A DNA stretch of 10,913 nucleotides, taken from positions 1-10,913 of the forward strand of contig JAYRHW010000039.1 in assembly GCA_041907145.1 (NCBI GenBank). Direction: 5' to 3'. The notes under the pieces were generated by a model. That model searched no databases. It saw nothing but the letters and a program-made list of their open reading frames with translations, and was not told where the DNA came from. The DNA comes from JAFLCA01 sp041907145. Its GTDB lineage: Bacteria > Bdellovibrionota_C > UBA2361 > JAFLCA01. The position numbers were made by a program, and so were the translations under genes. Position 1 is the stretch's first letter. Each line of letters begins with the position of its first letter. Below, in pieces: positions 1 to 7,220 of this stretch.

Positions 1-522
1 AGCAAGGGAAAAGAATCTTGGCTGCGCGGAATTCCGCTTACTGCCCTGCTCGGCCGCATCGAGAGAACAGCGCGACCCCAAAGGCAGAAAGATCGTCAGT
101 ACCCAGAAGATATTCGATACTACATCACCTCCGTACTCTATGAGAACATTGCGCTGATGGAGGCTGATGAACCCAATCGCGCAGATCACGTGAAACAAAC
201 GAGTGCGGTGGCCAAGCGTGAAGAGCGCTGTCGCCAGCCCTAAAAGCGCGAAGTATACTTTAACCTGGGCGGGAGAGCTAAATGCGCTGAGGAGCGTAAA
301 ATATTGGGGGCCTGGCGGTTGAAAGAGCAGATAATGATTCGAAAGTACTCCGCTGTTGGAGTACAGCAATTCAATCATTGGCCAGCGTCGAATCAAGTCG
401 GCAAGGTGGACAAGGCCAAAAGCAATGCGAAAGACTCCCATCGCCTCAAGAGAGAGGGAAAGGTAGCTCTCGGTTAATCTGCCCGCTCGAATTCGACTCA
501 CGACACCAGTGTAGTGCTGCAC
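1..522 (-). CDS. HTTM-domain membrane protein, N-terminal part (runs off the left edge)
   Basis: This minus-strand reading frame is open from position 522 to the window edge (174 codons) and has no stop in the window, so the C-terminal half is missing. The sequence matches the HTTM (horizontally transferred transmembrane) family, related to vitamin K-dependent gamma-carboxylase. Seen in the sequence: an RIAFGLVHLADLIRRW segment (residues 32-47), a YSNSGVLSNHYLL loop (54-66), hydrophobic segments near 87-103 and 108-120, then LHQRN..IEYGGD (121-133) and a further hydrophobic segment ending FLPLGSRCSLDA (145-156). That order of elements is typical of HTTM proteins. The biochemical role of bacterial HTTM proteins is mostly unknown, so I infer only an integral membrane protein. 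I chose GTG at 522 because GAGG lies 8 nt upstream and an in-frame stop closes the frame just beyond; GTG 501 and ATG 441 are poorer alternatives. It is divergent from the gene at 591. Confidence 0.83.
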   Translation of the reverse strand, partial: MQHYTGVVSRIRAGRLTESYLSLSLEAMGVFRIAFGLVHLADLIRRWPMIELLYSNSGVLSNHYLLFQPPGPQYFTLLSAFSSPAQVKVYFALLGLATALFTLGHRTRLFHVICAIGFISLHQRNVLIEYGGDVVSNIFWVLTIFLPLGSRCSLDAAEQGSKRNSAQPRFFSLA

Positions 523-575
523 TCCCCCTACCTCAACGCCTATTTTGATGCTATTTCTCTCTCAATCCTCTTCTC

Positions 576-581
576 AAGGAG
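576..581 (+). promoter_or_regulatory. Shine-Dalgarno AAGGAG that fixes a TTG start
   Basis: AAGGAG sits 9 nt before TTG 591. It is the strongest ribosome-binding match near the 5' end of the long frame and supports the rare TTG codon as the real start. Translation from there begins directly with a signal-peptide-like sequence. Confidence 0.6.
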
Positions 582-590
582 CATCTGCTT

Positions 591-2726
591 TTGCGGCACC
601 TTCTGCACCGTACCTTTCCGTGCCTTGCCTTTGCCGCTCTGGCGTACCGCCTCGCACTGCTCTGCTTCGCGTGCTTACTATTCCCGCCTCTTAGCGTTGC
701 TGACGACCTAGGCGGCTCTCCCGCCCCAGTGTCCTCCGCTACCGTCTGGTTAAGTCCGAGCAGGACAGCGATTGATTCGGCAATTTCTTCCCTTCCCCTC
801 CTGGACGAAGGAGCAACCTGGAATTCGCCCGGCAGTCAAATCCTCGACAGCCAGGAAGCTGCGGTTGTTTTGGACTTTTCGCAGCCAAAGGAAGTTCGCG
901 CACTCATTCTGCAAGCCGACAATAATGATAGTTACCGAGTCGAAGGCTCCCTGGATGGAGCCAACTGGCAGCCCCTCACCCTCATTCCCCCGATCTACGA
1001 GGCGCGAGGATTGCGCTCCCGCTTTGCCGAGCTTCCGCATGCCGCTCGCTATCGATACATCCGCGCACGTGCCGGACAGGGAGATGGTAATTTTGCTGTA
1101 TCAAGGCTCCTCGTCTTAGACGAAATTCCCAGTTGGTGGGAGCCTCTCCGCCAGTCTCGCGGCATCCCGTTACCATTCATTCCCTTCCTGACCGAAGCTC
1201 GAGTCGATGCTCTGCGTCCCTTCATCGCAGCATTTGGCTTAATCGCTTTGCTATGCTGCGCAGTCTTTCGGCGCTGCTCCGGTGCTGAACGCCCCATGCG
1301 AGCCGCACATAAAGCGCTGGGCGTAACTGCGGCGCTGGCCTTTTGCTGCTGGTGGAACTTCTTCAATTTTCACTACCCGCGGCCGGTGCATTACTGGGAC
1401 TTCTATCACTACTACATGGGCGCCAAGTACTTTCCGCAGGTGGGTTATACGGGTCTCTATGACTGCACTGCGCAGGCCGATATCGATGATGGGCTAAGCG
1501 AGCAAACGCTCCATGCCCGCATGCGAAGTCTAAGAACCAATCTACTTCTCCCAACGACGGAAGTATTGAAGGACAGCCAGTGTAAGCAGCAATTTACTTC
1601 CGAGGGCTGGGATGCCTTTCGCCGCGATGTCTCCTGGTTTCGCCTACGAATGGCTCCTGCTCGCTGGCTCGAATTGCGGCAGGATCATGGTTACAACGGG
1701 ACTCCCGTTTGGCGTTTGCTCCCGGCAGCTATTATTTCCATTCTACCGCTAACCGATCAGTCGGTCCTGCTTCTGGCTCACGTGGACTCCCTCTTTCTTT
1801 GTATCGCTTGGCTAATGGTGCTCTGGGGATTCGGCTTCGAGGCAGCCTGCGCGGCTGTGTTATTTTGGGGAACCAATATTCCAGGCCGATTCTTCTGGAC
1901 TGGTGGCAGCTTATTCCGGCACGACTGGCTTTGCTGGATTATGCTTTCCTTGTGCTGCATGAAACGCGGTAAATCAGCGCTGTCGGGGGCTCTATTGGCA
2001 TACGCCACGGCGCTCCGGATATTTCCCGGCTTCATCCTCTTAGGTCCGCTTAGCAGATTTCTTGCACGCTGTTTGCGCGAGCGCCGCCTTCGATTCGAGC
2101 GATTAGAGCTGCGGTTTGCATTCGGATTTTTCATTGCTCTGGCTGCCCTTGGGCTGCTTGGCCACCTGCAGTCTGGGCGCAGCGATTCTTATCGAGAATT
2201 TGCAGCCAACAGCGTCAAACATCTCGCTACACCATTGACCAACAACATGGGACTCAGCTTCGTTGTGAGCTTCCATCTTGAGCAGCGAGGCGAACTCACC
2301 AAGGAGTCGCTGTCGACCGAGCCGTATGGGCCCTGGAAACAGCTACGACTGGAGTCCCTCGGAAGCCGCGTCTGGTTGTTGCGGGGCGTCCAAGCGGTAT
2401 ACCTTCTCCTGCTGATTGCAGCCTGCAGCCGCTTGCCGCTGTGGGCCGCTCTAGTGCTGGGCTCCACGGCTATTCCCATCTTTACCGAACTAACCTGCTA
2501 TTACTACTCGTTCCTGAGTGTGGCCGCATTGTTATGGGCGGTGACGCCTCTCGCAGGTATAGGGTTGGCTCTCGCGTCATTTCTTACGGCCCTGTGCTTC
2601 CAATGGTTTGAATGGTACGACGTGCAGTACACGGCCATGAGTCTCATCGTAGTGGCTTTTTGCTTGGCAATGGTCGGTTATCTCTCCCGCTCCACGACTA
2701 ATCTTGGCAAAGGAAATGAGCCATGA
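591..2726 (+). CDS. Multi-pass membrane protein with signal peptide and discoidin-like domain, GT-C glycosyltransferase-like
   Basis: The product is 711 residues. Residues 1-37 look like a signal peptide (hydrophobic 17-33, possible cleavage after SVA). Residues about 85-178 resemble an F5/8 type C (discoidin) jelly-roll: VVLDF (92-96), a YRVEGSLDGANW core (115-126), and RYIRARA (155-161) followed by a closing strand. The rest is membrane-embedded, with hydrophobic segments near 208-226, 242-260, 385-425, 440-490, 507-524 and 600-698. A loop after the second segment holds HYWDFYHYYMGAKYFP (267-282), with Asp270 placed as the acidic residue in the first large external loop of many GT-C enzymes. 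I infer transfer of sugar from a polyprenyl-phosphate donor on the outer face of the inner membrane, perhaps GT87/DUF2029-like, but donor and acceptor are unknown. The start is TTG with AAGGAG 9 nt upstream. The stop overlaps the CDF gene by ATGA, which implies one transcript and coupled translation. Confidence 0.8.
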   Translation: MRHLLHRTFPCLAFAALAYRLALLCFACLLFPPLSVADDLGGSPAPVSSATVWLSPSRTAIDSAISSLPLLDEGATWNSPGSQILDSQEAAVVLDFSQPKEVRALILQADNNDSYRVEGSLDGANWQPLTLIPPIYEARGLRSRFAELPHAARYRYIRARAGQGDGNFAVSRLLVLDEIPSWWEPLRQSRGIPLPFIPFLTEARVDALRPFIAAFGLIALLCCAVFRRCSGAERPMRAAHKALGVTAALAFCCWWNFFNFHYPRPVHYWDFYHYYMGAKYFPQVGYTGLYDCTAQADIDDGLSEQTLHARMRSLRTNLLLPTTEVLKDSQCKQQFTSEGWDAFRRDVSWFRLRMAPARWLELRQDHGYNGTPVWRLLPAAIISILPLTDQSVLLLAHVDSLFLCIAWLMVLWGFGFEAACAAVLFWGTNIPGRFFWTGGSLFRHDWLCWIMLSLCCMKRGKSALSGALLAYATALRIFPGFILLGPLSRFLARCLRERRLRFERLELRFAFGFFIALAALGLLGHLQSGRSDSYREFAANSVKHLATPLTNNMGLSFVVSFHLEQRGELTKESLSTEPYGPWKQLRLESLGSRVWLLRGVQAVYLLLLIAACSRLPLWAALVLGSTAIPIFTELTCYYYSFLSVAALLWAVTPLAGIGLALASFLTALCFQWFEWYDVQYTAMSLIVVAFCLAMVGYLSRSTTNLGKGNEP

Positions 2727-3625
2727 CTGAGCTCGACCAACGCGTCCGCGCGGCAGTCTCCGCGGCCCAACGCGGAGCCCTGATCAATGCCGGACTTGTG
2801 CTCATCAAGGTTATCACGGGAATTATCGGCAATTCCTATGCCCTTATTGCCGACGGCATCGAATCAGGCGCAGATGTCATATCTTCCTTGATTGTATGGC
2901 GGGGCCTGTCGATCGCAAAAAGGGGGGCCAGCGAGGATTACCACTTCGGTTACGGCAGAGCGGAGACTGTTTCGGGAGTAATCGTCGGTCTGATGCTGCT
3001 CGGCGCCGCGGTCGCCATCTCCATCGTTGCCGTTCGCGAAATCATCACTCCTCACCACCTGCCCGAACTCTTCACCTTGCCCGTGTTGGTGGCCGTCGTC
3101 ATTACCAAAGAAATCCTATACCGCAGCGTTGCTGAAGTAAGCGAAGAGACCGAGTCATCAGCCCTCAAGGGAGACGCCTGGCACCATCGCTCAGACGCCA
3201 TAACATCGGCTGCGGCATTCATCGGAATCTCAATCGGCCTCTGGGGTGGTCCCGGCTGGGAACCCGCCGATGATTTTGCAGCCCTCTTTTGCGCTCTCGT
3301 CATCACAATCACCGGCTGGCGTCTTGTGCGGGCGTCCTTTGCTGAGTTGATGGACCGCGCGCCCGATCAAGCTTTTCTATCGGAGCTCCGAACGGCCGCT
3401 GCGTCTGTTCCCGAGGCTCGCCATATCGAGAAGGTTTTTGCCCGCAAATCTGGACTAGTCTACTTTGTCGACCTGCATGTACACGCCGATCCAACGCTGT
3501 CACTTAGGGAGGCTCATATCGTGAGCGGAAAAGTGAAGACTGCTGTGCGTCGAGCTTTGCCTTCAGTGCATGGCGTCATGGTGCACATGGAACCAGATGA
3601 ATCAAATGGAACGCCGCAGCAATGA
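2723..3625 (+). CDS. Cation diffusion facilitator (CDF) family metal transporter
   Basis: The 300-residue product is full length for a CDF, a dimeric H+-coupled inner-membrane exporter of divalent metals such as Zn, Fe, Mn or Co. Six membrane segments are visible, followed by a cytoplasmic C-terminal domain from about residue 215. The TM2 metal site reads ALIADGIESGADVISS (40-55), giving Glu47 and Asp51. TM5 carries HHRSD (154-158), giving His154 and Asp158. The FGYGRAE loop (75-81) and LMDRAPDQ (209-216) are family landmarks. The tail has His252, His254, His265 and His288 at positions usual for the CDF cytoplasmic metal-binding fold. AAAGGA 8 nt before ATG 2723 supports the start, inside the end of the upstream gene (ATGA overlap). 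The metal cannot be read from the sequence; the Glu at the first TM2 position differs from the Asp/His of well-studied zinc members. Confidence 0.95.
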   Translation: MTELDQRVRAAVSAAQRGALINAGLVLIKVITGIIGNSYALIADGIESGADVISSLIVWRGLSIAKRGASEDYHFGYGRAETVSGVIVGLMLLGAAVAISIVAVREIITPHHLPELFTLPVLVAVVITKEILYRSVAEVSEETESSALKGDAWHHRSDAITSAAAFIGISIGLWGGPGWEPADDFAALFCALVITITGWRLVRASFAELMDRAPDQAFLSELRTAAASVPEARHIEKVFARKSGLVYFVDLHVHADPTLSLREAHIVSGKVKTAVRRALPSVHGVMVHMEPDESNGTPQQ

Positions 3626-3629
3626 GCAG

Positions 3630-3860
3630 CTATGGCTTCTCAGGATTTAGGATTCGCTCGCGCTGAGCGCGATATTCGTCCTCGGTGATCGCACCGCGCT
3701 GCAGAGCGCCCTGCAAATCACTCAACTCCTGCCCAATGGTCGTATTGCGGTTATAATAGTAAGCCTTCGAGCCTCCTCCGCCACACCCGGTAAGCGACAT
3801 ACTGAGCAAGATACCTAGGGTAAGATAAATGCCATGCTTGAGAACTTCGACTTGTCGCAT
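3630..3860 (-). CDS. Small SHOCT-domain lipoprotein
   Basis: The product is 76 residues. Residues 9-24 are hydrophobic and end in the lipobox LTGC (Cys26), so lipidation and signal peptidase II cleavage are expected. Gly at +2 does not give an inner-membrane retention signal, so outer-membrane anchoring is likely. After a glycine run and a short linker, residues 42-72 match the SHOCT (short C-terminal) domain: ELSDLQGALQRGAITEDEY followed by RAQRERIL, the two-helix pattern with a G-x-IT-x-x-E-Y/F turn. SHOCT domains are thought to mediate oligomerisation or protein contacts; no enzyme function is visible. GGAGG 7 nt before ATG 3860 gives a strong start. Its stop lies 4 bp from the stop of the convergent CDF gene, and it is divergent from the gene at 3988. 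The mature protein is only about 50 residues, so it may be a structural or scaffolding factor. Confidence 0.85.
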   Translation of the reverse strand: MRQVEVLKHGIYLTLGILLSMSLTGCGGGGSKAYYYNRNTTIGQELSDLQGALQRGAITEDEYRAQRERILNPEKP

Positions 3861-3953
3861 ATGACTGCCTCCACCTGCTTTGAGTCTCGCACGTGTGCGG
3901 CCCTGCCGACAGATGGCTCGAAGGCTGACCTAGGACCACAGATTCAAATGCGC

Positions 3954-3959
3954 TATAGT
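3954..3959 (+). promoter_or_regulatory. Candidate -10 box (TATAGT) for the GT-C gene
   Basis: TATAGT matches the sigma-70 -10 consensus at 5 of 6 positions in the 127-bp divergent gap. It would place transcription start near 3966, about 20 nt before TTG 3988, and would make the ATG at 3965 an unlikely start. No convincing -35 box lies 16-18 nt upstream, so this is a weak call. Confidence 0.3.
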
Positions 3960-3987
3960 TCCCCATGAATCTAACGAGTCACGGAAC

Positions 3988-5718
3988 TTGGGCACATCTC
4001 CTTCGAACGCTCCCGCTATCGCGCCAAATCTACCCGCTAGAGGCAGCCAAGACTCCCGTGCGTATCGAGGTTACCTTTACTCCGGATTGGCCCTCATCAC
4101 GATTCTCGGCTGGTTTGGAAGTTCAGGCGCATACTTCTCGACAGTCGTGCCCAGCCGACATCGGGATGCCCTTGAATTCATCTGGACTCTGTGGTGGCAT
4201 CGCCACGCCCTTGCTCAGAGCTTACCAATTTACTTCACCCAGTATTTATTTTACCCCGAGGGATCGAGCGTACTTCTGCACGCTACCGTGGAGCTTCTGA
4301 GCCTGCCGGCCGGGGTGCTCGCGCCGCATACTGACCCGGTACTGCTATTCTCGTTTCTTTGCGTGCTGTGCTTCTGCTTAAACTACCTAGCTATGGCGGC
4401 CTTTCTCGGTCGCTTCTTTGATTCGGCACTTCTGCCTCGAGTGCTAAGCCTGTGCTTTACCCTACACCCCTACTTTACCGCCCACCTGGACGGCGGGCAC
4501 CTCAACTTCCTGTGTTTCTTTCCAGTCATAATCTGTTTCGATCGCTTACTTCGAACTCGCACGAGCTTTCGCCAAGCTTGCATAGATGGAGCATGGATGG
4601 CCCTCGCGGTCGCCAGCCTGCCCCTGCTCAATCCCTACTATGCCTATTTCACTCTTCTTGGAATTTTTCTGCTGAGTTGCAACGTCGCGCTGGGCGGAAG
4701 ACACGGGATACAGTGGATCCTAGCTCCGCTTCTAGGACTGAGCTGCGGCGGGCTCGCAAGTTTTTGGAAGCTCAGCGCTATGTCTGAGCTTCTACGTTCG
4801 GGAGCCTATACGCCTAATCACAATCCGCTGCTCCATTCAGCTGATGTATTAGACTTTTTCTATCCCCACTCAGTGCAGACGATCAGTGTCTGGCTTCCCA
4901 CTTGGAAATTTAATTCTCCGCTGAACGAATCCGAAACAGGCCTCTACCTGGGATGGGTGGCATTGGCGCTGCTGCTAGTTTCTCTGCCACAGATCAAACG
5001 TAGTGCCCAATCAGGGTCATGGGTGTTGAGCTGTATCGTTTGCTTGACGCTTTTTGTGCTGCTTAGCCTCGGACCCGCGCTGCATTTTGCAGGGACTCTC
5101 TCAATTCATTTACCAGTCTACTCCAGTCTAGCCGCTATTCTCCCGGCCTTTCCTTCAGTCCCGGCACGCTTTGGAGTCATGAGTATATTTTTCATATACG
5201 CTGCTATCGCGATCCTGAATCAAGGCGCAATTTCAAGCGCTCGAAGACTCCTGCTCGTTTTGTTGTCGCTCGCAGCGTTGACTGAGAATTTTCCGCGCCC
5301 CGTGTTCAGTTCTGAATTGCCTCCGGCTGGAACTCCGGTCCTGGCGATCAAAAACTGCGCGGTCGTAAGGGCTGTGATTGACCTTGCCCCCCTGGAACAA
5401 AATGCCATGTACCGCCAAACCATCCATGAGAAGCCGATTGTCGGGGGCTATTTGGCAAGGCGGCCGAGAGCTGCAGAGCATCGACTGAGAAATGATCGTT
5501 TCCTGCGCGCCCTGCGGAATCAGGACGGCTTCGATCCCCAAGACCCGGCGCTGCAAGCAAACTTTGAAGGCTTACGGGCACAAGCGCTTATCGTCGAGTC
5601 GGATACCGGTGTTGCAGCCTCACGTCTCGAATCCATTCCCTGGCTTGTAGCTGGACCAAGCGCTGACAGACTCAGAATATTTTGGAATGCGGACATAGCC
5701 GCGCAGTGCGGGAACTAA
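3988..5718 (+). CDS. Multi-pass membrane protein, GT-C fold glycosyltransferase-like
   Basis: The product is 576 residues. There is a short hydrophilic N-terminus (1-28), a first membrane segment at about 29-50, and an external loop with R58-H-R-D60-ALEFIWTLWWHRHAL. The Asp followed by a W-rich patch, then FTQYLFYPEGSSVLLH (83-98), is a layout common in GT-C-fold glycosyltransferases that use polyprenyl-linked donors. Further hydrophobic segments occur near 116-140, 147-160, 171-185, 200-232, 243-258, 318-333, 343-360, 384-410 and 419-433. A soluble region of about 140 residues (435-576) ends the protein, similar in plan to YfhO-type and related membrane glycosyltransferases. I infer an envelope-glycan role; substrate unknown. 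The start is uncertain: TTG 3988 has only a weak GAG 9 nt upstream, and the next in-frame TTG (about 4084) would remove part of TM1. It shows no clear sequence similarity to the GT-C-like protein at 591. Confidence 0.8.
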   Translation: MGTSPSNAPAIAPNLPARGSQDSRAYRGYLYSGLALITILGWFGSSGAYFSTVVPSRHRDALEFIWTLWWHRHALAQSLPIYFTQYLFYPEGSSVLLHATVELLSLPAGVLAPHTDPVLLFSFLCVLCFCLNYLAMAAFLGRFFDSALLPRVLSLCFTLHPYFTAHLDGGHLNFLCFFPVIICFDRLLRTRTSFRQACIDGAWMALAVASLPLLNPYYAYFTLLGIFLLSCNVALGGRHGIQWILAPLLGLSCGGLASFWKLSAMSELLRSGAYTPNHNPLLHSADVLDFFYPHSVQTISVWLPTWKFNSPLNESETGLYLGWVALALLLVSLPQIKRSAQSGSWVLSCIVCLTLFVLLSLGPALHFAGTLSIHLPVYSSLAAILPAFPSVPARFGVMSIFFIYAAIAILNQGAISSARRLLLVLLSLAALTENFPRPVFSSELPPAGTPVLAIKNCAVVRAVIDLAPLEQNAMYRQTIHEKPIVGGYLARRPRAAEHRLRNDRFLRALRNQDGFDPQDPALQANFEGLRAQALIVESDTGVAASRLESIPWLVAGPSADRLRIFWNADIAAQCGN

Positions 5719-5767
5719 ATCTGAACCCAAAGATCAGCAGCTGGCCAAACGTATCCGCAGCATGTAC

Positions 5768-6442
5768 TTACTGAGCGAGCAGCGCGGAAAACTCTCGACG
5801 AATCTTCTGCACCTTGGGAGCGATAACGATAGAACAATATCCCCGGGACGGATTATTGGCATAGTAGTTCTGGTGATAATCTTCAGCGCGAAAGAACCCC
5901 TTGAGTGGCGAAATTTCCGTTACAAGCTCCTTCGTTCCCCAAATTTTTTCAGCGGCAATCGTATCGCGAACTCGTTCAGCTGCTATTTTTTGCTCAGGGC
6001 TGCTGTAAAAGATGGCAGAACGGTACTGGCTGCCCACATCGTTTCCCTGACGATTGAGCGTTGTGGGATCGTGCGCATGGAAGAAAATCGTGAGTATTTG
6101 GTCGAGAGAAATCAACTGCGGGTCAAAGTAGACCCTGACAACCTCAGCATGTCCGGTATTTCCGTAACCTACAGCTTCGTAATGCGCGGTTGCCTCCGCG
6201 CCACCTGAATAGCCGGATTCGACTTTTCCTACACCCTTGAACCCCTGAAAGATTGCTTCGATGCACCAGAAACAGCCGCCACCCAGAACAATGGATTCCG
6301 TAGCATTCACAACCGTTTTCTCCTTGTCTCTCATATCTTGCTCAGCCGCGAAGGATGAACTACCGCCTGTCGCAACAAAGATCGACCTCGCGATCAGTGC
6401 GCCAATCGCTATCGCCACAATCGAAGCTATTCGACGACTCAC
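5768..6442 (-). CDS. msrA: Peptide methionine sulfoxide reductase MsrA, exported form
   Basis: MsrA reduces the S-epimer of methionine sulfoxide in proteins using a catalytic Cys recycled by a thioredoxin-like donor. The 224-residue product has the signature GGGCFWC (54-60) with catalytic Cys57. It also has the conserved SGYSGG (76-81), GHAEVV (97-102), FFHAHDPTTLNRQGNDVGSQYRS (about 120-142) and DYHQNYY (188-194) regions. GYC (201-203) supplies Cys203 where MsrA resolving cysteines usually lie. Residues 1-35 form an N-terminal hydrophobic segment ending SSSFAAEQ, a signal peptide or anchor absent from cytosolic MsrA, so the enzyme probably works outside the cytoplasm. The start is GTG 6442, overlapping the msrB stop by GTGA, which implies coupled translation downstream of msrB. 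It converges on the gene ending at 5718, with about 50 bp between and no clear terminator hairpin. Confidence 0.95.
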   Translation of the reverse strand: MSRRIASIVAIAIGALIARSIFVATGGSSSFAAEQDMRDKEKTVVNATESIVLGGGCFWCIEAIFQGFKGVGKVESGYSGGAEATAHYEAVGYGNTGHAEVVRVYFDPQLISLDQILTIFFHAHDPTTLNRQGNDVGSQYRSAIFYSSPEQKIAAERVRDTIAAEKIWGTKELVTEISPLKGFFRAEDYHQNYYANNPSRGYCSIVIAPKVQKIRREFSALLAQ

Positions 6443-7059
6443 TTCGCGCTCTTAGTAAAAAGGGAGTTGTACTGGCCAAGTCCCGCCTTCTCCAGGTCCT
6501 CCGATGGAATAAAGCGCAGCGATCCCGAATTAATACAATATCGCAAACGAGTGGGCGCCGGACCGTCATCAAAAACATGTCCCAAATGCGAGTCGGCCTT
6601 ACTCGAGCGAACTTCGGTACGAACCATGCCATGAGAAACATCCGACTTCTCGACTACAGCTTCGGTCGACAACGGCTTGGTAAAACTAGGCCATCCGGTG
6701 CCAGAGTCAAACTTATCGGTAGAACTAAACAGCGGGTCCCCAGATACCACATCTACATAGATGCCAGGACGATGGTTATTCCAAAATTCGTTCTGAAAGG
6801 GCCGTTCGGTTCCGTTCTGACGCACAATACGATACTGCTCCGGGGAAAGAACCTTTCTCAGCTCCTCGTCAGAGTCGGGCAGTCCACAAGCTGCCTCACA
6901 GGTCTTTGATTCACTTTTCATGCTTATTCCTAAATGATCCGCTAAGTCCTCAGCCTGAACCGGCAACACTGTTCCAAGATTTAAGAGGCAGGCAAGTACC
7001 GCCAACAAGTGCAGTTTTGGACAGGGCTGCCAGTACCGGCTACAAAGATAGTTTCGCAT
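6439..7059 (-). CDS. msrB: Peptide methionine-R-sulfoxide reductase MsrB, exported form
   Basis: MsrB reduces the R-epimer of protein methionine sulfoxide and complements MsrA. The 206-residue product shows TERPFQNEFW (84-93), GIYVDVVSGDPLFSS (99-113), DSGTGWPSF (118-126), DSHLGHVFDDGP (156-167) and RYCINS (173-178) with catalytic Cys175. The two CxxC pairs of zinc-binding MsrBs are replaced (VSGDPLF and RSSKADS), so this is the zinc-free type. Residues 1-36 are a signal peptide (hydrophobic 17-34, cleavage near VQA-ED), pointing to the periplasm. Two oddities: position 121 is Thr where many MsrBs have the resolving Cys in the GCGWPSF context, and the mature N-terminus carries C54-EAA-C58. 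The start is ATG 7059, with AAGG only 4 nt upstream. It is the first gene of an msrB-msrA operon, divergent from the aldo/keto reductase gene. Confidence 0.95.
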   Translation of the reverse strand: MRNYLCSRYWQPCPKLHLLAVLACLLNLGTVLPVQAEDLADHLGISMKSESKTCEAACGLPDSDEELRKVLSPEQYRIVRQNGTERPFQNEFWNNHRPGIYVDVVSGDPLFSSTDKFDSGTGWPSFTKPLSTEAVVEKSDVSHGMVRTEVRSSKADSHLGHVFDDGPAPTRLRYCINSGSLRFIPSEDLEKAGLGQYNSLFTKSAK

Positions 7060-7118
7060 ACAACCTTAGACGGACAAGGCGGCCAAATGTATCAACCATC
7101 TCCCCGGCACAGCGTAAA

Positions 7119-7139
7119 AAAGTAAAGACATAGTACTTT
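7119..7139. promoter_or_regulatory. Small dyad AAAGTA-N9-TACTTT between msrB and the aldo/keto reductase gene
   Basis: Two perfect 6-bp arms (7119-7124 and 7134-7139) flank a 9-bp spacer in the only intergenic gap shared by the two divergent redox genes. This is a plausible operator for a dimeric regulator, but an AT-rich 6-bp dyad can arise by chance and I recognise no specific regulator site. Confidence 0.2.
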
Positions 7140-7190
7140 CCGCTGGTTAGCGAGCGCCCCGATAGGTAAGCTGAGCATACACGAGAAGCC

Positions 7191-7220
7191 TTGAAAGCGC
7201 GGCGTCGCCTCAGTGATACT
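7191..7220 (+). promoter_or_regulatory. Candidate sigma-70 promoter for the aldo/keto reductase gene
   Basis: TTGAAA (7191-7196, 5 of 6 to TTGACA) and GATACT (7215-7220, 4 of 6 to TATAAT) are separated by 18 nt. Transcription would start near 7227, upstream of ATG 7252 but downstream of GTG 7213, so the pair also argues for the shorter start. Confidence 0.35.

Noticed and set aside
514..711. A 65-codon plus-strand frame starting at ATG 514
   Set aside because: It overlaps the HTTM gene start and the signal-peptide region of the 711-residue protein in another frame, and lacks any domain or good ribosome site.
3888..3899. CGCAC-GT-GTGCG dyad in the gap between the lipoprotein and GT-C genes
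   Set aside because: The arms are only 5 bp, with no fit to a promoter or known operator; chance is the simpler explanation.
3965..4300. ATG 3965 frame overlapping the start of the 576-residue membrane protein, considered as a possible frameshifted true N-terminus
   Set aside because: The frame at 3988 already encodes a plausible cytoplasmic tail and the complete first membrane segment. The ATG would lie at the predicted transcription start, and its product has no recognisable features.
6355..6909. A 184-codon plus-strand frame opposite msrB and msrA
   Set aside because: It is antisense to two certain genes and its translation shows no domain; it is a shadow of the coding bias on the other strand.
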